A stretch of 64,000 nt of DNA, taken from the NCBI GenBank assembly GCA_035581425.1, contig DATJVP010000114.1, positions 1 through 64,000 on the forward strand, given 5' to 3'. The translations under genes were made by a program, and so were the position numbers. The notes beneath the pieces were generated by a model that did not search any database, was not told the origin of the DNA, and saw only the letters and a list, made by a program, of their open reading frames with translations. The DNA comes from DASZHJ01 sp035581425. Its GTDB lineage: Bacteria; Pseudomonadota; Alphaproteobacteria; ATCC43930; CGMCC-115725. Each line of letters starts with the position of its first letter. Positions within the stretch are counted from its first letter, which is position 1. This document shows positions 27,210-34,589 of the stretch, piece after piece.

Positions 27210-27489
27210 GATGTCTCGGGGTCTCACAGCGCGGCGCGCCCTCGACCCGCAGTCGAGTCACGCGGTGCGCCGCTTCGGCATCCTCGTGCTCTTCATGCTG
27301 GTGTGGTCGCTGGCGGCACGGCCGCAAGAGCCGCTGCGTGCACTGGCGCTCATGATGTTCACGGCCACGTTCCTGGAGTTTGTGCTCGCGGCGCTTCGCC
27401 GGGAGCGATTCAATTCCGCCGTCCTCAATCATTGGGACGCTGCTTGCGGCTTCCTCGCGATAGCCTGTCTCGCGTGGTCCCTGACGTGA
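27202..27489 (+). CDS. Small multi-span membrane protein, unknown function
   Basis: Predicted 95-residue protein with two or three hydrophobic segments: FGILVLFMLVWSLAA (about 26-40), PLRALALMMFTATFLEFVLAA (about 44-64) and CGFLAIACLAWSL (about 82-94). The ATG at 27202 overlaps the end of the preceding gene. Its hydrophobic pattern and coupling favour a real inner-membrane protein, but I recognise no family. It probably belongs to the same transcription unit as the genes at 27003 and 27518. Confidence 0.6.
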   Translation: MAEMSRGLTARRALDPQSSHAVRRFGILVLFMLVWSLAARPQEPLRALALMMFTATFLEFVLAALRRERFNSAVLNHWDAACGFLAIACLAWSLT

Positions 27490-27517
27490 GATGAATTCAT
27501 GCTTTGGGGGCACTCAA

Positions 27518-27664
27518 ATGACGACCTCGACGACGCACGCTAGCTCCGTGGGCGCAAGCCTGACGAAGAAGGAAGCGGGGACACCCTGGTCCCTCTACGC
27601 GGCATTGGGTCTCTTTCTCGTGGGGATTGTCTTGAAAGCCTTCTCGGTCTTTTCCGTGGGATAG
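27518..27664 (+). CDS. Very small single-span membrane protein, unknown function
   Basis: A 48-residue ORF. It has a Ser/Thr-rich N-terminus (MTTSTTHASSVGASLTKKEA), then PWSLYAALGLFLVGIVLKAF as a single membrane helix and a short tail. A purine-rich GGGGGCACTCAA precedes the ATG. Layout and position resemble the other tiny membrane genes of this cluster. An in-frame ATG at 27491 would give a nine-residue longer product. It ends 12 bp before promoter module D. No homologous family is known to me. Confidence 0.55.
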   Translation: MTTSTTHASSVGASLTKKEAGTPWSLYAALGLFLVGIVLKAFSVFSVG

Positions 27665-27675
27665 CGCGTCCGCTT

Positions 27676-27707
27676 TTTACGCCGGCGCCCGGCTTTCCCT
27701 ATCGAAT
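27676..27707 (+). promoter_or_regulatory. Promoter module D, before the paralogous-domain gene
   Basis: Rightward copy: TTTACG (27676-27681), exactly 16 bp, then CCTATCGAAT (27698-27707), a 9/10 match to the box in modules A and C. The first 8 bases of the 16-bp spacer, CCGGCGCC, equal those of module B. The upstream TTTATG half is not recognisable. The next gene starts at 27784. Confidence 0.55.
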
Positions 27708-27783
27708 CTTTACGCGCCGATAGCCTTCAATCGCAAAGGCTCGACCCCGGCCGAGCGGGGAATTGCGATAGCGGGCATTCGAC

Positions 27784-28164
27784 ATGGTACCTTTGGTCAA
27801 TCAGGAACGACTGTATCCCGCGGAAGCGCGGCCGTTGCCGCGGCCTGCGCTCTCCGGCTGGATCTCCTCGGTGTTCGCGTTCCTGGCACCGCGGCGCTGG
27901 CATCGGGGTCCCGATTCTCGTGAGCGGCTCCCGATCTATCGCATCACGCGAGCCTGGGAGGATCGCTGGATCGTCACGCGCCCGGGTGCGCTCATCGGTC
28001 ATTCCTTCACCGATCTCGCAGGCGCCGTGAGCTTCGTTCGCCACGAATGCCCCCTCACCTCCGCCATAGTCGAGCTCTATGTGGGGGAGTTCTATGTCGT
28101 GGCATTCCACGACCCCAAGGACCCGCGCCCGCTTTTCGGCGAGAGGCCGCGGCCGGCACGATGA
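27784..28164 (+). CDS. Conserved small-domain protein, paralogue of the gene at 30899
   Basis: Predicted soluble protein of 126 residues. The C-terminal core (about residues 50-120) begins IYRITRAWEDRWIVTRPGAL, continues FTDLAGAVSFVRHE and ends RPLFGE. It aligns over its whole length, essentially without gaps, with the core of the protein encoded at 30899 (YRI...W.VT.P...F.DL.GAV.F.R.E....A.IEL.V...Y.VA....LFGE). The two are clear paralogues flanking the SecF and ZIP-CNBD genes. The alternating hydrophobic pattern suggests a small beta-rich fold. The function is unknown. Promoter module D lies 77 bp upstream. Confidence 0.7.
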   Translation: MVPLVNQERLYPAEARPLPRPALSGWISSVFAFLAPRRWHRGPDSRERLPIYRITRAWEDRWIVTRPGALIGHSFTDLAGAVSFVRHECPLTSAIVELYVGEFYVVAFHDPKDPRPLFGERPRPAR

Positions 28165-28190
28165 GCGGCCGCTCCGACTAGAGACTCCCG

Positions 28191-28550
28191 ATGCGCTGTC
28201 TCTTCCGCGGCGATTACGGGCCGCCCGATCCGGGCTTCGATCCCGATGCCGGCGGTGGCCTGCTTTTGCGGGGTTTCGAGGCGCATCGCCCCGAGTTGAT
28301 GCGCGCGCAGAACGCGGGCGAGCTTGCGGCGATGGAACGACAGCTCTCGCGCGGCGAGACAATCCTTTGGTGCGATCAAGGCTATGGTTGGGTCGCGAGC
28401 CCGCGGGTTGACTTCACGCTGGAGGCGCTCGGCGCTATGGTGTTGCTCGCCTATCTGCTGATGCGCGTCTTACCTTGGAGGAGAATGACGTTGCGTCGGG
28501 GCGCAGCGCTTCCACAGGAGCCGCGCGTTTCTCCGAGAACGCAGCGTTAG
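28191..28550 (+). CDS. Hypothetical protein with C-terminal membrane anchor
   Basis: Predicted protein of 119 residues. The N-terminal two-thirds are polar and acidic (PPDPGFDPDAGGG, then helical AGELAAMERQLSRGETILW). One membrane helix follows (about residues 76-93, LEALGAMVLLAYLLMRVLPW) and the basic tail (RRMTLRRG) implies a cytoplasmic C-terminus. It lies 26 bp after the paralogous-domain gene and 13 bp before secF, so it is probably part of the same operon. I recognise no family. Confidence 0.6.
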   Translation: MRCLFRGDYGPPDPGFDPDAGGGLLLRGFEAHRPELMRAQNAGELAAMERQLSRGETILWCDQGYGWVASPRVDFTLEALGAMVLLAYLLMRVLPWRRMTLRRGAALPQEPRVSPRTQR

Positions 28551-28563
28551 GGAGCCGACATTG

Positions 28564-29535
28564 ATGATTCGCCCGCTTCGCCTGGTGCCGGACAACACCA
28601 AGATCCGCTTCATGCGCGGGCGCTTTGCGGGACTCATAACGTCCGCCGTCCTCAGCATCGCATCGGTGGTGCTGTTCTTCTATCCCGGCCTAAACTACAG
28701 CATCGACTTCCAGGGCGGCGTCGTGGTCGAGATCCGCCTCGCGCAGCCCATGGACGAGGGCGTAGTCCGGGCCGCCTTCGACGACCTCAAGCTCGGCGAG
28801 ACCAAGGTGCAGGAATTCGGCTCGCCGCAAGATCTCCTCGTCCGCCTGCAGCGCCAGCCGGAGGGCACCGACGTGCGGCCGGCGATCCAGTCGATGCTCT
28901 CCGCGAAATTCCCCGGTAGCGAGATCCGGCGCCTCGACCTCGTGGGCGCACGTGTGAGCGGCGAGCTCTTCCGCAGCGGTCTCCTCGCGGTCGGCCTCTC
29001 GTTCCTGGGCGTGCTCGCTTACATCTGGTTTCGATTCGATTGGCAATTCGGCGTCGGCGTCGTCGGCACGCTTCTCCTCGACATTACCAAGACCGTCGGC
29101 TTCTTTGCGGTGACGCGCATACAGTTCGATCTCAACTCGGTCGCGGCGATCATGTTGCTCATCGGCTACTCCGTCACCGACAAGATCGTGGTCTACGATC
29201 GCATCCGCGAGAACCTGCGCAAGGACAAGTCGACGCCGCTTAGGGAGCTCATCGACAAGAGCATCAACCAGACGCTGGGCCGCACCGTCGCGACTTCAAT
29301 GACCGTGCTCCTCTCGATCGTTCCGCTTGCAATCATCGGGGGCACCGAGATCAGGGGTTTTGCGATCGCGATCATCTTCGGCATCATCGTCGGCACTTCC
29401 TCCTCGATTTTCATCGCCTCGCCCATTCTGCTCTTCCTCGGCCAGAAGCGGTTGCGGCCGGCGCTGCATCGGGCGCCCGCCAAGCAGGCGAAGCCCTCCA
29501 ATACGGACTCCGTGAAGGCCGGCGCTGCTCGATGA
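28564..29535 (+). CDS. secF: SecF-type protein translocase subunit without an adjacent secD
   Basis: RND-type inner-membrane protein of 323 residues, matching SecF: first helix and DFQGG loop (YSIDFQGGVVVEIRL), a periplasmic P1 region, and the diagnostic helix pair NSVAAIMLLIGYSVTDKIVVYDRIRENLR. Six membrane helices are expected. SecF works with SecD to pull translocated proteins across the membrane using the proton gradient. No secD or yajC is present here, and the neighbours are unknown membrane proteins, so this may be a specialised second copy. The ATG at 28564 is preferred (AGGGAG upstream); a TTG directly before it would add one residue. The stop overlaps the next start (ATGA). Confidence 0.85.
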   Translation: MIRPLRLVPDNTKIRFMRGRFAGLITSAVLSIASVVLFFYPGLNYSIDFQGGVVVEIRLAQPMDEGVVRAAFDDLKLGETKVQEFGSPQDLLVRLQRQPEGTDVRPAIQSMLSAKFPGSEIRRLDLVGARVSGELFRSGLLAVGLSFLGVLAYIWFRFDWQFGVGVVGTLLLDITKTVGFFAVTRIQFDLNSVAAIMLLIGYSVTDKIVVYDRIRENLRKDKSTPLRELIDKSINQTLGRTVATSMTVLLSIVPLAIIGGTEIRGFAIAIIFGIIVGTSSSIFIASPILLFLGQKRLRPALHRAPAKQAKPSNTDSVKAGAAR

Positions 29536-30854
29536 GCCTCCTCGAGGAGATCGTCGCGGTCGGGTTGCTCGGGCTCGCGACTACGTGCTCCGCGCTCGCC
29601 GGCGCCGCAATCGGGCTCTACCTCCCGATCTCGAAGCGTCTCCTCGCGGCCATTCTCGCTTTCTCCGCGGGAGCGCTCATCAGCGCGCTCGCGATCGAGC
29701 TCGCTTTCGAGGGCGCCGTCACGATGCATCTGCACGGCTACGGCGCGACCGGCGCCTGGGCCTTCGTAGGCGGCGGCTTCGCGATTGGGGCAGGGTCCTA
29801 TTACTCCGCCGCTCTCTTCCTGGAGTGGCGCGGTGCCGCCGTGCGCTACCAGACGCGCTTTCGCGAATACGCCAACGACCGCAAGCGGCGGGAGTGCAAA
29901 TCGCTCATCGCGCTCCTCGCAAAGAACCCGCTGCTGCGGCACCTGCCGGCGGAGGAGATCGAGCGGATCCTGCCTTGCGTGAACGAGCGCCACCTCGAGC
30001 CGGATGATGTGCTCTTCCGCGCGGGCGATCCCGGCGATGCGCTTTACATCGTCGCGCGCGGCAAGGTGCGGGTGCTCGCAGGCGACGCAAGCCACGGCGA
30101 GCGTCTCCTCGCGGAGCTCGGCGAAGGGCAGGCGCTCGGCGAGATGGCGCTCTTGAGCGGCGGCATCCGCACCGCCACCGTCCGCGCCGCCGAGCCAACC
30201 GATCTCTTGCGGATCGACAAGGCGGATTTCTCCTCGCTCATTGACGCCGATCCCCGGATGGCCGAGGCGGTCGATCGCCTCAGCCACGACCGTGCGGTGA
30301 GCAACCTAAGCGCCGGCGGCACTGACGCCGCGACTTGGGCCAAGATCGCGAACAGTAGCCTCGATCACCTGAGCCGCCAGGACGCGAACCGCTTCCTCGC
30401 GGAGGCGGGCCGCGGCGCCGGGCTTGCAATTGTGCTCGGCAACGTCCTGGACACGATCCCCGGTTGCCTCGTCATCGGCGCCAAGTTCGACGGCGTGCAG
30501 AATCTGGCACTCACGCTGATGATCGGCATGTTCCTCGGCGGTATCCCCGAGGCCGCCGCGAGTGCGACCATGCTGCGGAAGGCGGGCTTTACCCAGCGTG
30601 CAGTCTTCGGGCTTTGGTCGACGGTGCTCGTTGCGGGTGTCGTCGCCGCGATTGCGGGCAAGCTGATGATCGCGAGCTCGGACTCGCCGATCGCGATCTT
30701 CTCGCAAGCCGTCGCGGGCGGCGCCGTCCTTGCGCTCGTCGCTCACGCCATGATCCCGGAATCGATCGAGGCCGGCGGCTCGGTGGTGGTTCTCCCGATC
30801 GTCGGCGGCTTTCTTTTCGCGCTCTATCTGGCGCTTACGGAAGCCCTGGTCTGA
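29532..30854 (+). CDS. ZIP-like membrane protein with an inserted cyclic-nucleotide-binding domain
   Basis: A 440-residue fusion. Residues 1-100 hold three membrane helices resembling ZIP helices 1-3. Residues about 129-240 form a CAP-type cyclic-nucleotide-binding domain with EPDDVLFRAGDPGDALYIV and a phosphate-binding cassette LGEMALLSGGIRTATVRA that keeps the usual glutamate (E204) and arginine (R213). Residues about 290-440 hold five more helices. These carry TIPGCLVIGA and GIPEAAASATMLRKAG where ZIP metal transporters have HNxPEG and HEIPxE; the metal-binding histidines are missing. It may be a nucleotide-gated transporter or sensor of unknown substrate. Its ATG overlaps the secF stop, so the two proteins are co-translated. 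Confidence 0.8.
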   Translation: MSLLEEIVAVGLLGLATTCSALAGAAIGLYLPISKRLLAAILAFSAGALISALAIELAFEGAVTMHLHGYGATGAWAFVGGGFAIGAGSYYSAALFLEWRGAAVRYQTRFREYANDRKRRECKSLIALLAKNPLLRHLPAEEIERILPCVNERHLEPDDVLFRAGDPGDALYIVARGKVRVLAGDASHGERLLAELGEGQALGEMALLSGGIRTATVRAAEPTDLLRIDKADFSSLIDADPRMAEAVDRLSHDRAVSNLSAGGTDAATWAKIANSSLDHLSRQDANRFLAEAGRGAGLAIVLGNVLDTIPGCLVIGAKFDGVQNLALTLMIGMFLGGIPEAAASATMLRKAGFTQRAVFGLWSTVLVAGVVAAIAGKLMIASSDSPIAIFSQAVAGGAVLALVAHAMIPESIEAGGSVVVLPIVGGFLFALYLALTEALV

Positions 30855-30898
30855 TCCTGCGGAATTTATGAGATTGCCGCGCGATTGCGGAGGCGCCG

Positions 30899-31291
30899 GT
30901 GGGAGATTCATTAACCTCGGCGGCGCGAGAATTCGCCATGGCCGCCTTCGATCCGCACTTCGATCCGGACTCGCAATCCCCCACTGGCGACACCGGCGCC
31001 GCCTCCTTCTGGTCGCGTCTCCTGCACCGGATCTCCGATCCGCCGCAGGTCCCTGAGAGGCATCGCGGCGCCGTCTACCGCATCGATCGCATCGCGGACG
31101 CCCACTGGACCGTGACCTCCCCGGATGGGTCGGCATGGCGCGGCTTCGAGGATCTCAGCGGCGCCGTCGCCTTCATCCGCCAAGAGAGCGCTAATAGCGC
31201 CGCGACGATCGAGCTCCGTGTCGACGGTGTCTACGCCGTGGCCTATCTCCGCCCCGGTGAGGCGCAATCCCTCTTCGGCGAAGCCGCCTGA
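30899..31291 (+). CDS. Conserved small-domain protein, paralogue of the gene at 27784
   Basis: Predicted soluble protein of 130 residues whose C-terminal core (about 59-128) is paralogous to that of the protein at 27784, from VYRIDRIADAHWTVTSPDGS to QSLFGEAA. The N-terminal 58 residues are unrelated and low-complexity acidic. The GTG start at 30899 is preferred because GGAGG lies 5 nt upstream; the ATG at 30938 has only a weak site. A lone TTTATG at 30865-30870 lies upstream, but it lacks the second box of the promoter modules. It is probably the last gene of the cluster. The function is unknown. Confidence 0.7.
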   Translation: MGDSLTSAAREFAMAAFDPHFDPDSQSPTGDTGAASFWSRLLHRISDPPQVPERHRGAVYRIDRIADAHWTVTSPDGSAWRGFEDLSGAVAFIRQESANSAATIELRVDGVYAVAYLRPGEAQSLFGEAA

Positions 31292-31301
31292 GCCGGACGC
31301 C

Positions 31302-32507
31302 TCAGAAGAATCCCTGATCCGCCTCGAGCCCGAAGAGGACCTTGCCGTAGCTCTCGAAGTGCGAGCGGCGCCCCTGCACCTGTTGGGCGACGGTGTGGAT
31401 GTCGCGGAAGCGCCGCTCGAAGGCGTTGCTCGCGAAGATCGCAGTGGCGCCGGCGGCGTGATAGGCCCAATCCGCGACCGATTTCGCGCGCTGGATCGTG
31501 TACGTCGACGCGATGCGGATCGATAGGCGCTGATCGAGCGTGAGCCTGTTGCTGCGCTCGACTTCGCGCCAGACCTCCGAGAGCGCTCCCATGAGGTACA
31601 TGCGGGCGCCGCGCAACTCTGCTTCGGCCTCGCCGACCTCGAGCTGCACCGATCCGCTGAGCGCCAGCGAGTGCTTGAAGCCCCGCGGCGTCTTCTCCCT
31701 CGCGAGTGCCACGAAGGCGTCGAGCATACTGCGCGCAATCCCCAGTGCAACGCAGGCGAAGCCGCAGGCGAAGAGACTGAGCGTGCTCATCGCGTAAAGC
31801 GAGGCGTGATAACGCCGCTCCGACGGGTCGTCGCGCGCGACGGAGTAGGCCCGCGGTACGAAGAGGCCTGAGATCGAATAGGCGTCGCTGCCGGTGCCGC
31901 GCAGCCCGATCACGTCCCAGATGTCCTTGAACGGTGCCTTCGCCGCGGGAAGCAGCAGCGTGCGCATCTCCGGCGTGCCATCGGCCGCACGCCGCGGCGT
32001 TCCGTCCTCGCTGACGATCTGGGAGAGCGCGCCGAGCCAAGTCGCGTGCCGCCCGCCGCTCGCAAAGGAGAAACTGCCGGTCGCGCGGTAGCCGCCTTCG
32101 ACCTCAACCGCCTTGGCGCCCGCGCCGGGGCCCCAGGCGATGAGGGCGCGGGGATCACGGCCGAAAATGTCCTCCGCCACCTCCGGCGCGAGGAAGGCGG
32201 CCACCATGGACGAGACGTTGTTCTGGCACAGGACCCAGGCTGTGCTCGCATCGACCTTTGCGACGGCCTCGATGATGGAAACGAAGGTGAGGGGATCGGT
32301 CTCCTCGCCCTTGAAGGGTCGCGGCAGCAGCAGGCGGAAAAGCCGCGCCTCATGGAGCGCCGACACCAGCGCTGGCGGGAGCTTCCGCTCGGCCTCGATC
32401 TCATCCGCCGCCGCCGCGATCCGCGGCAGCAGAGCCGCGACGCGCTCGGGGACGGCCGTTGTTATGTCCGCGGATGCCGCGCGATCGCTTTCGGGCGGTG
32501 CGGTCAT
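31302..32507 (-). CDS. Acyl-CoA dehydrogenase-fold flavin monooxygenase (HsaA/HpaB-like oxygenase)
   Basis: Protein of 401 residues with the acyl-CoA dehydrogenase fold and the C-terminal domain of the HsaA-type reduced-flavin hydroxylases, which hydroxylate aromatic or steroid rings using FMNH2/FADH2 from a partner reductase. Visible features are the N-terminal helix RVAALLPRIAAAADEIEAER, the flavin-site segment GGYRATGSFSFASGGRHATW and the C-terminal YHAAGATAIF. The start at 32507 is chosen because it overlaps the preceding gene's stop (ATGA). No flavin reductase gene is adjacent. The next gene upstream, a VOC-fold protein, could be a ring-cleavage enzyme of the same pathway. Confidence 0.82.
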   Translation of the reverse strand: MTAPPESDRAASADITTAVPERVAALLPRIAAAADEIEAERKLPPALVSALHEARLFRLLLPRPFKGEETDPLTFVSIIEAVAKVDASTAWVLCQNNVSSMVAAFLAPEVAEDIFGRDPRALIAWGPGAGAKAVEVEGGYRATGSFSFASGGRHATWLGALSQIVSEDGTPRRAADGTPEMRTLLLPAAKAPFKDIWDVIGLRGTGSDAYSISGLFVPRAYSVARDDPSERRYHASLYAMSTLSLFACGFACVALGIARSMLDAFVALAREKTPRGFKHSLALSGSVQLEVGEAEAELRGARMYLMGALSEVWREVERSNRLTLDQRLSIRIASTYTIQRAKSVADWAYHAAGATAIFASNAFERRFRDIHTVAQQVQGRRSHFESYGKVLFGLEADQGFF

Positions 32508-33394
32508 GCCTGCGGCCACTCGCCGTAGGGCATCGCCGGGGGCCAGGCCTCGTGGCCCGCCGCGAAGGCGCGGTTGCTTTGCGCGGGGTTGCGGTTCACC
32601 AGCGGACGCGCATAGAGCGGATGGCGCATGCTGCGGATCTCGTGCTCGATCTCGAAGAGCTCCTTGCCGGTCGCGAGATCGATGATGCTCTGGAACCGGT
32701 ATTGATGCTGGTCGCTCTCCTCCGTGACGAGCCCGCGCTCCAGGAGGCGCCGGTGCGGGCCGGAGAAATCGGCGATGTAAATCTGGATGTGGTGTCCGTC
32801 ATAGGGCGGAGGCGGCCTGTCGGTCTCGCGGAAGACGAGGTCCTGGTCGGCGCCAACGGAGACGCGCGCGTGCGGTCCGAGCTCATCCTCGGCGACCGCA
32901 GCCTTTGCGTCGAGGATCTCCCGGTAGAAGCGCGCAATGCCCGCAACCGCTCCTGGCGCCACCTCGAATTCGACGTAGGGCATGCCGAGGGAGATGCGAC
33001 CGAAACGCGCCTCGGGCTCGTGGCAGCGGATGCGGTTTCCCCAGGGTGAGGTCACGTCGACCCAGGCGTTGTGCTCGCGGAACTCGAAGCGCGTATCCGC
33101 AAGCGGCTTGCTCACGCGCGCGAGCCGCGCGAGCAGCGCCTCCCGGCTCGGCAGCACCAGCCCGACCCGCCCGCGCAGAACCTGCGCTTTGCCCGTCGGC
33201 AGGTGGAACTGGCTGCGCCCGACATTGATCCACATGTTGTCGGTGCTGGTCATGAGGTAGGGATCGCGCGTGAGGCCGAGACCCGTCACGTAGAACAAGG
33301 TCGAAAGCTGCTGGTCCGGGATCAGGACGTTGACGTGCTCGAGCCCGACGACATTGCCGAGATCCTCGGCCGCACGATCGTAGCGCTGCTGCAT
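32504..33394 (-). CDS. VOC-family (glyoxalase/extradiol dioxygenase-fold) protein
   Basis: Two-module vicinal-oxygen-chelate protein, 296 residues. The N-terminal module begins VGLEHVNVLIPDQQLSTLFY, a typical VOC strand with a possible metal histidine. The second module includes GMPYVEFEVAPGAVAGIARF and YDGHHIQIYIADFSG with another candidate ligand histidine. Two-domain VOC proteins include type I extradiol dioxygenases and glyoxalase-like enzymes. It is translationally coupled to the hydroxylase-like flavoprotein gene, which supports a catabolic role. The reaction cannot be fixed from sequence. Confidence 0.78.
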   Translation of the reverse strand: MQQRYDRAAEDLGNVVGLEHVNVLIPDQQLSTLFYVTGLGLTRDPYLMTSTDNMWINVGRSQFHLPTGKAQVLRGRVGLVLPSREALLARLARVSKPLADTRFEFREHNAWVDVTSPWGNRIRCHEPEARFGRISLGMPYVEFEVAPGAVAGIARFYREILDAKAAVAEDELGPHARVSVGADQDLVFRETDRPPPPYDGHHIQIYIADFSGPHRRLLERGLVTEESDQHQYRFQSIIDLATGKELFEIEHEIRSMRHPLYARPLVNRNPAQSNRAFAAGHEAWPPAMPYGEWPQA

Positions 33395-33427
33395 GGGAGT
33401 CTCCGTCTTCCTGCCCCTGCGTCCATC

Positions 33428-34585
33428 TTAATGCCCCTGCGGCGGTCTGAGAACCGCCACCCCCGCGACCAGGAAGACGACCCCTGCCAACACCGGCAGC
33501 GAGGCCGCAACGCTGCTCCCGGTCGCGTCCCAGATGACGCCTCCGATCAGCGACACCGCAAACGCGATCGAATGCCCGATCGCGAACATGCCCGCGGCAA
33601 GGCGGTGAACGGTGTTGGGATCGCCGACGATCACCGGAAGTGCCAGCGTTAGGATCAGCGCGAATGCCGCGGTAAGCCCGATCAGGCCCGCGCCCGCTAT
33701 CTCGGCCGCCGCGCCGCCCGCCGCGAAGAGTGCGAGGCCGAGCAGGCTACCGATCCCGGCCGCGACCAGCGGTGCTTTTCTACCGGAGAGGCGCTTCGCG
33801 AATAGCAAGAGCAGGATCGACGACGGAAGCTGCCCCACGTTGAGCGAAGTAAGACAGGGGCCAACGAGCTCCGGCGTGCCGGCCGCATAGAGGAAATCCG
33901 GCAGGAAGGCATTGGCGCCGAAATAGATGGTCGCGCTCGCCGCGGAGAGCAGCCCGAGCGCCCAGGTGTTACGGTCCCGCAGATCCGGCCACCAGAGCCT
34001 CCCCGCTCGGGTGGGACGCGCGGTCTGCGGCCGAGCCGCTTCGGCGACGAGCGCCGCCGTCACCAGCACAGGCACGGCCCAGATGACAAAGCTCAGCGGC
34101 CAGCTTCCGCCCACGAGCGGCAGTAGCACTGGAAGCGTGAACGCGGCGGCGAGCGCTTCGCCGATCAGGAGGCCGTTGGCATAGACCGCGGTCGCAAGCC
34201 CCGCTCTGTCGCGGAACCAGTCGTTCACGAGCGAGGGCATGGCCGGCTGCATGATCGCGATCCCCGCGCCCATGACGAGCGTCATCCCGAAGAGCATCGG
34301 TATCGAGGGGCCGAAACCGCGGCAGGCCGAGCTCACGGCGACGGCGACGAGGCTCGCGACGAGCGTCCGCCGCGCCCCCAGGCGCGAGATCAGCAGCGCA
34401 CCGGGAATTGCGACGATCGCGAAGAGCAGCACGGGCAAACCCGTGAGCACGGCGACCGCCTTCTCGCTCAGCTCGAGGTCGCGGTGGATGAGCGGCAGCA
34501 CCGGCGGCAACGCCAGAATGGTGAGGCGCAGGTCGATGCCCGCGAGCCAGAGCAGGAAGAGACGCCAGCAGTCGCGGGCCGCCAT
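33428..34585 (-). CDS. MFS transporter, CynX/NimT-like
   Basis: Twelve-helix major facilitator superfamily transporter, 385 residues. The start MAARDCWRLFLLWLAGIDLR leads into helix 1, and the loop between helices 2 and 3 reads GALLISRLGARRT, the MFS motif A variant. The overall pattern resembles the CynX/NimT (cyanate/2-nitroimidazole) group, which exports or imports small anionic or drug-like solutes. It lies 33 bp after the VOC gene and 4 bp after the SDR gene on the same strand. It may import the substrate of this catabolic operon. Confidence 0.85.
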   Translation of the reverse strand: MAARDCWRLFLLWLAGIDLRLTILALPPVLPLIHRDLELSEKAVAVLTGLPVLLFAIVAIPGALLISRLGARRTLVASLVAVAVSSACRGFGPSIPMLFGMTLVMGAGIAIMQPAMPSLVNDWFRDRAGLATAVYANGLLIGEALAAAFTLPVLLPLVGGSWPLSFVIWAVPVLVTAALVAEAARPQTARPTRAGRLWWPDLRDRNTWALGLLSAASATIYFGANAFLPDFLYAAGTPELVGPCLTSLNVGQLPSSILLLLFAKRLSGRKAPLVAAGIGSLLGLALFAAGGAAAEIAGAGLIGLTAAFALILTLALPVIVGDPNTVHRLAAGMFAIGHSIAFAVSLIGGVIWDATGSSVAASLPVLAGVVFLVAGVAVLRPPQGH

Positions 34586-34589
34586 CTCG

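Noticed and set aside
30865..30870. Fifth TTTATG element before the gene at 30899
   Set aside because: The box expected 16 bp downstream is absent and there is no second TTTATG 11 bp upstream.
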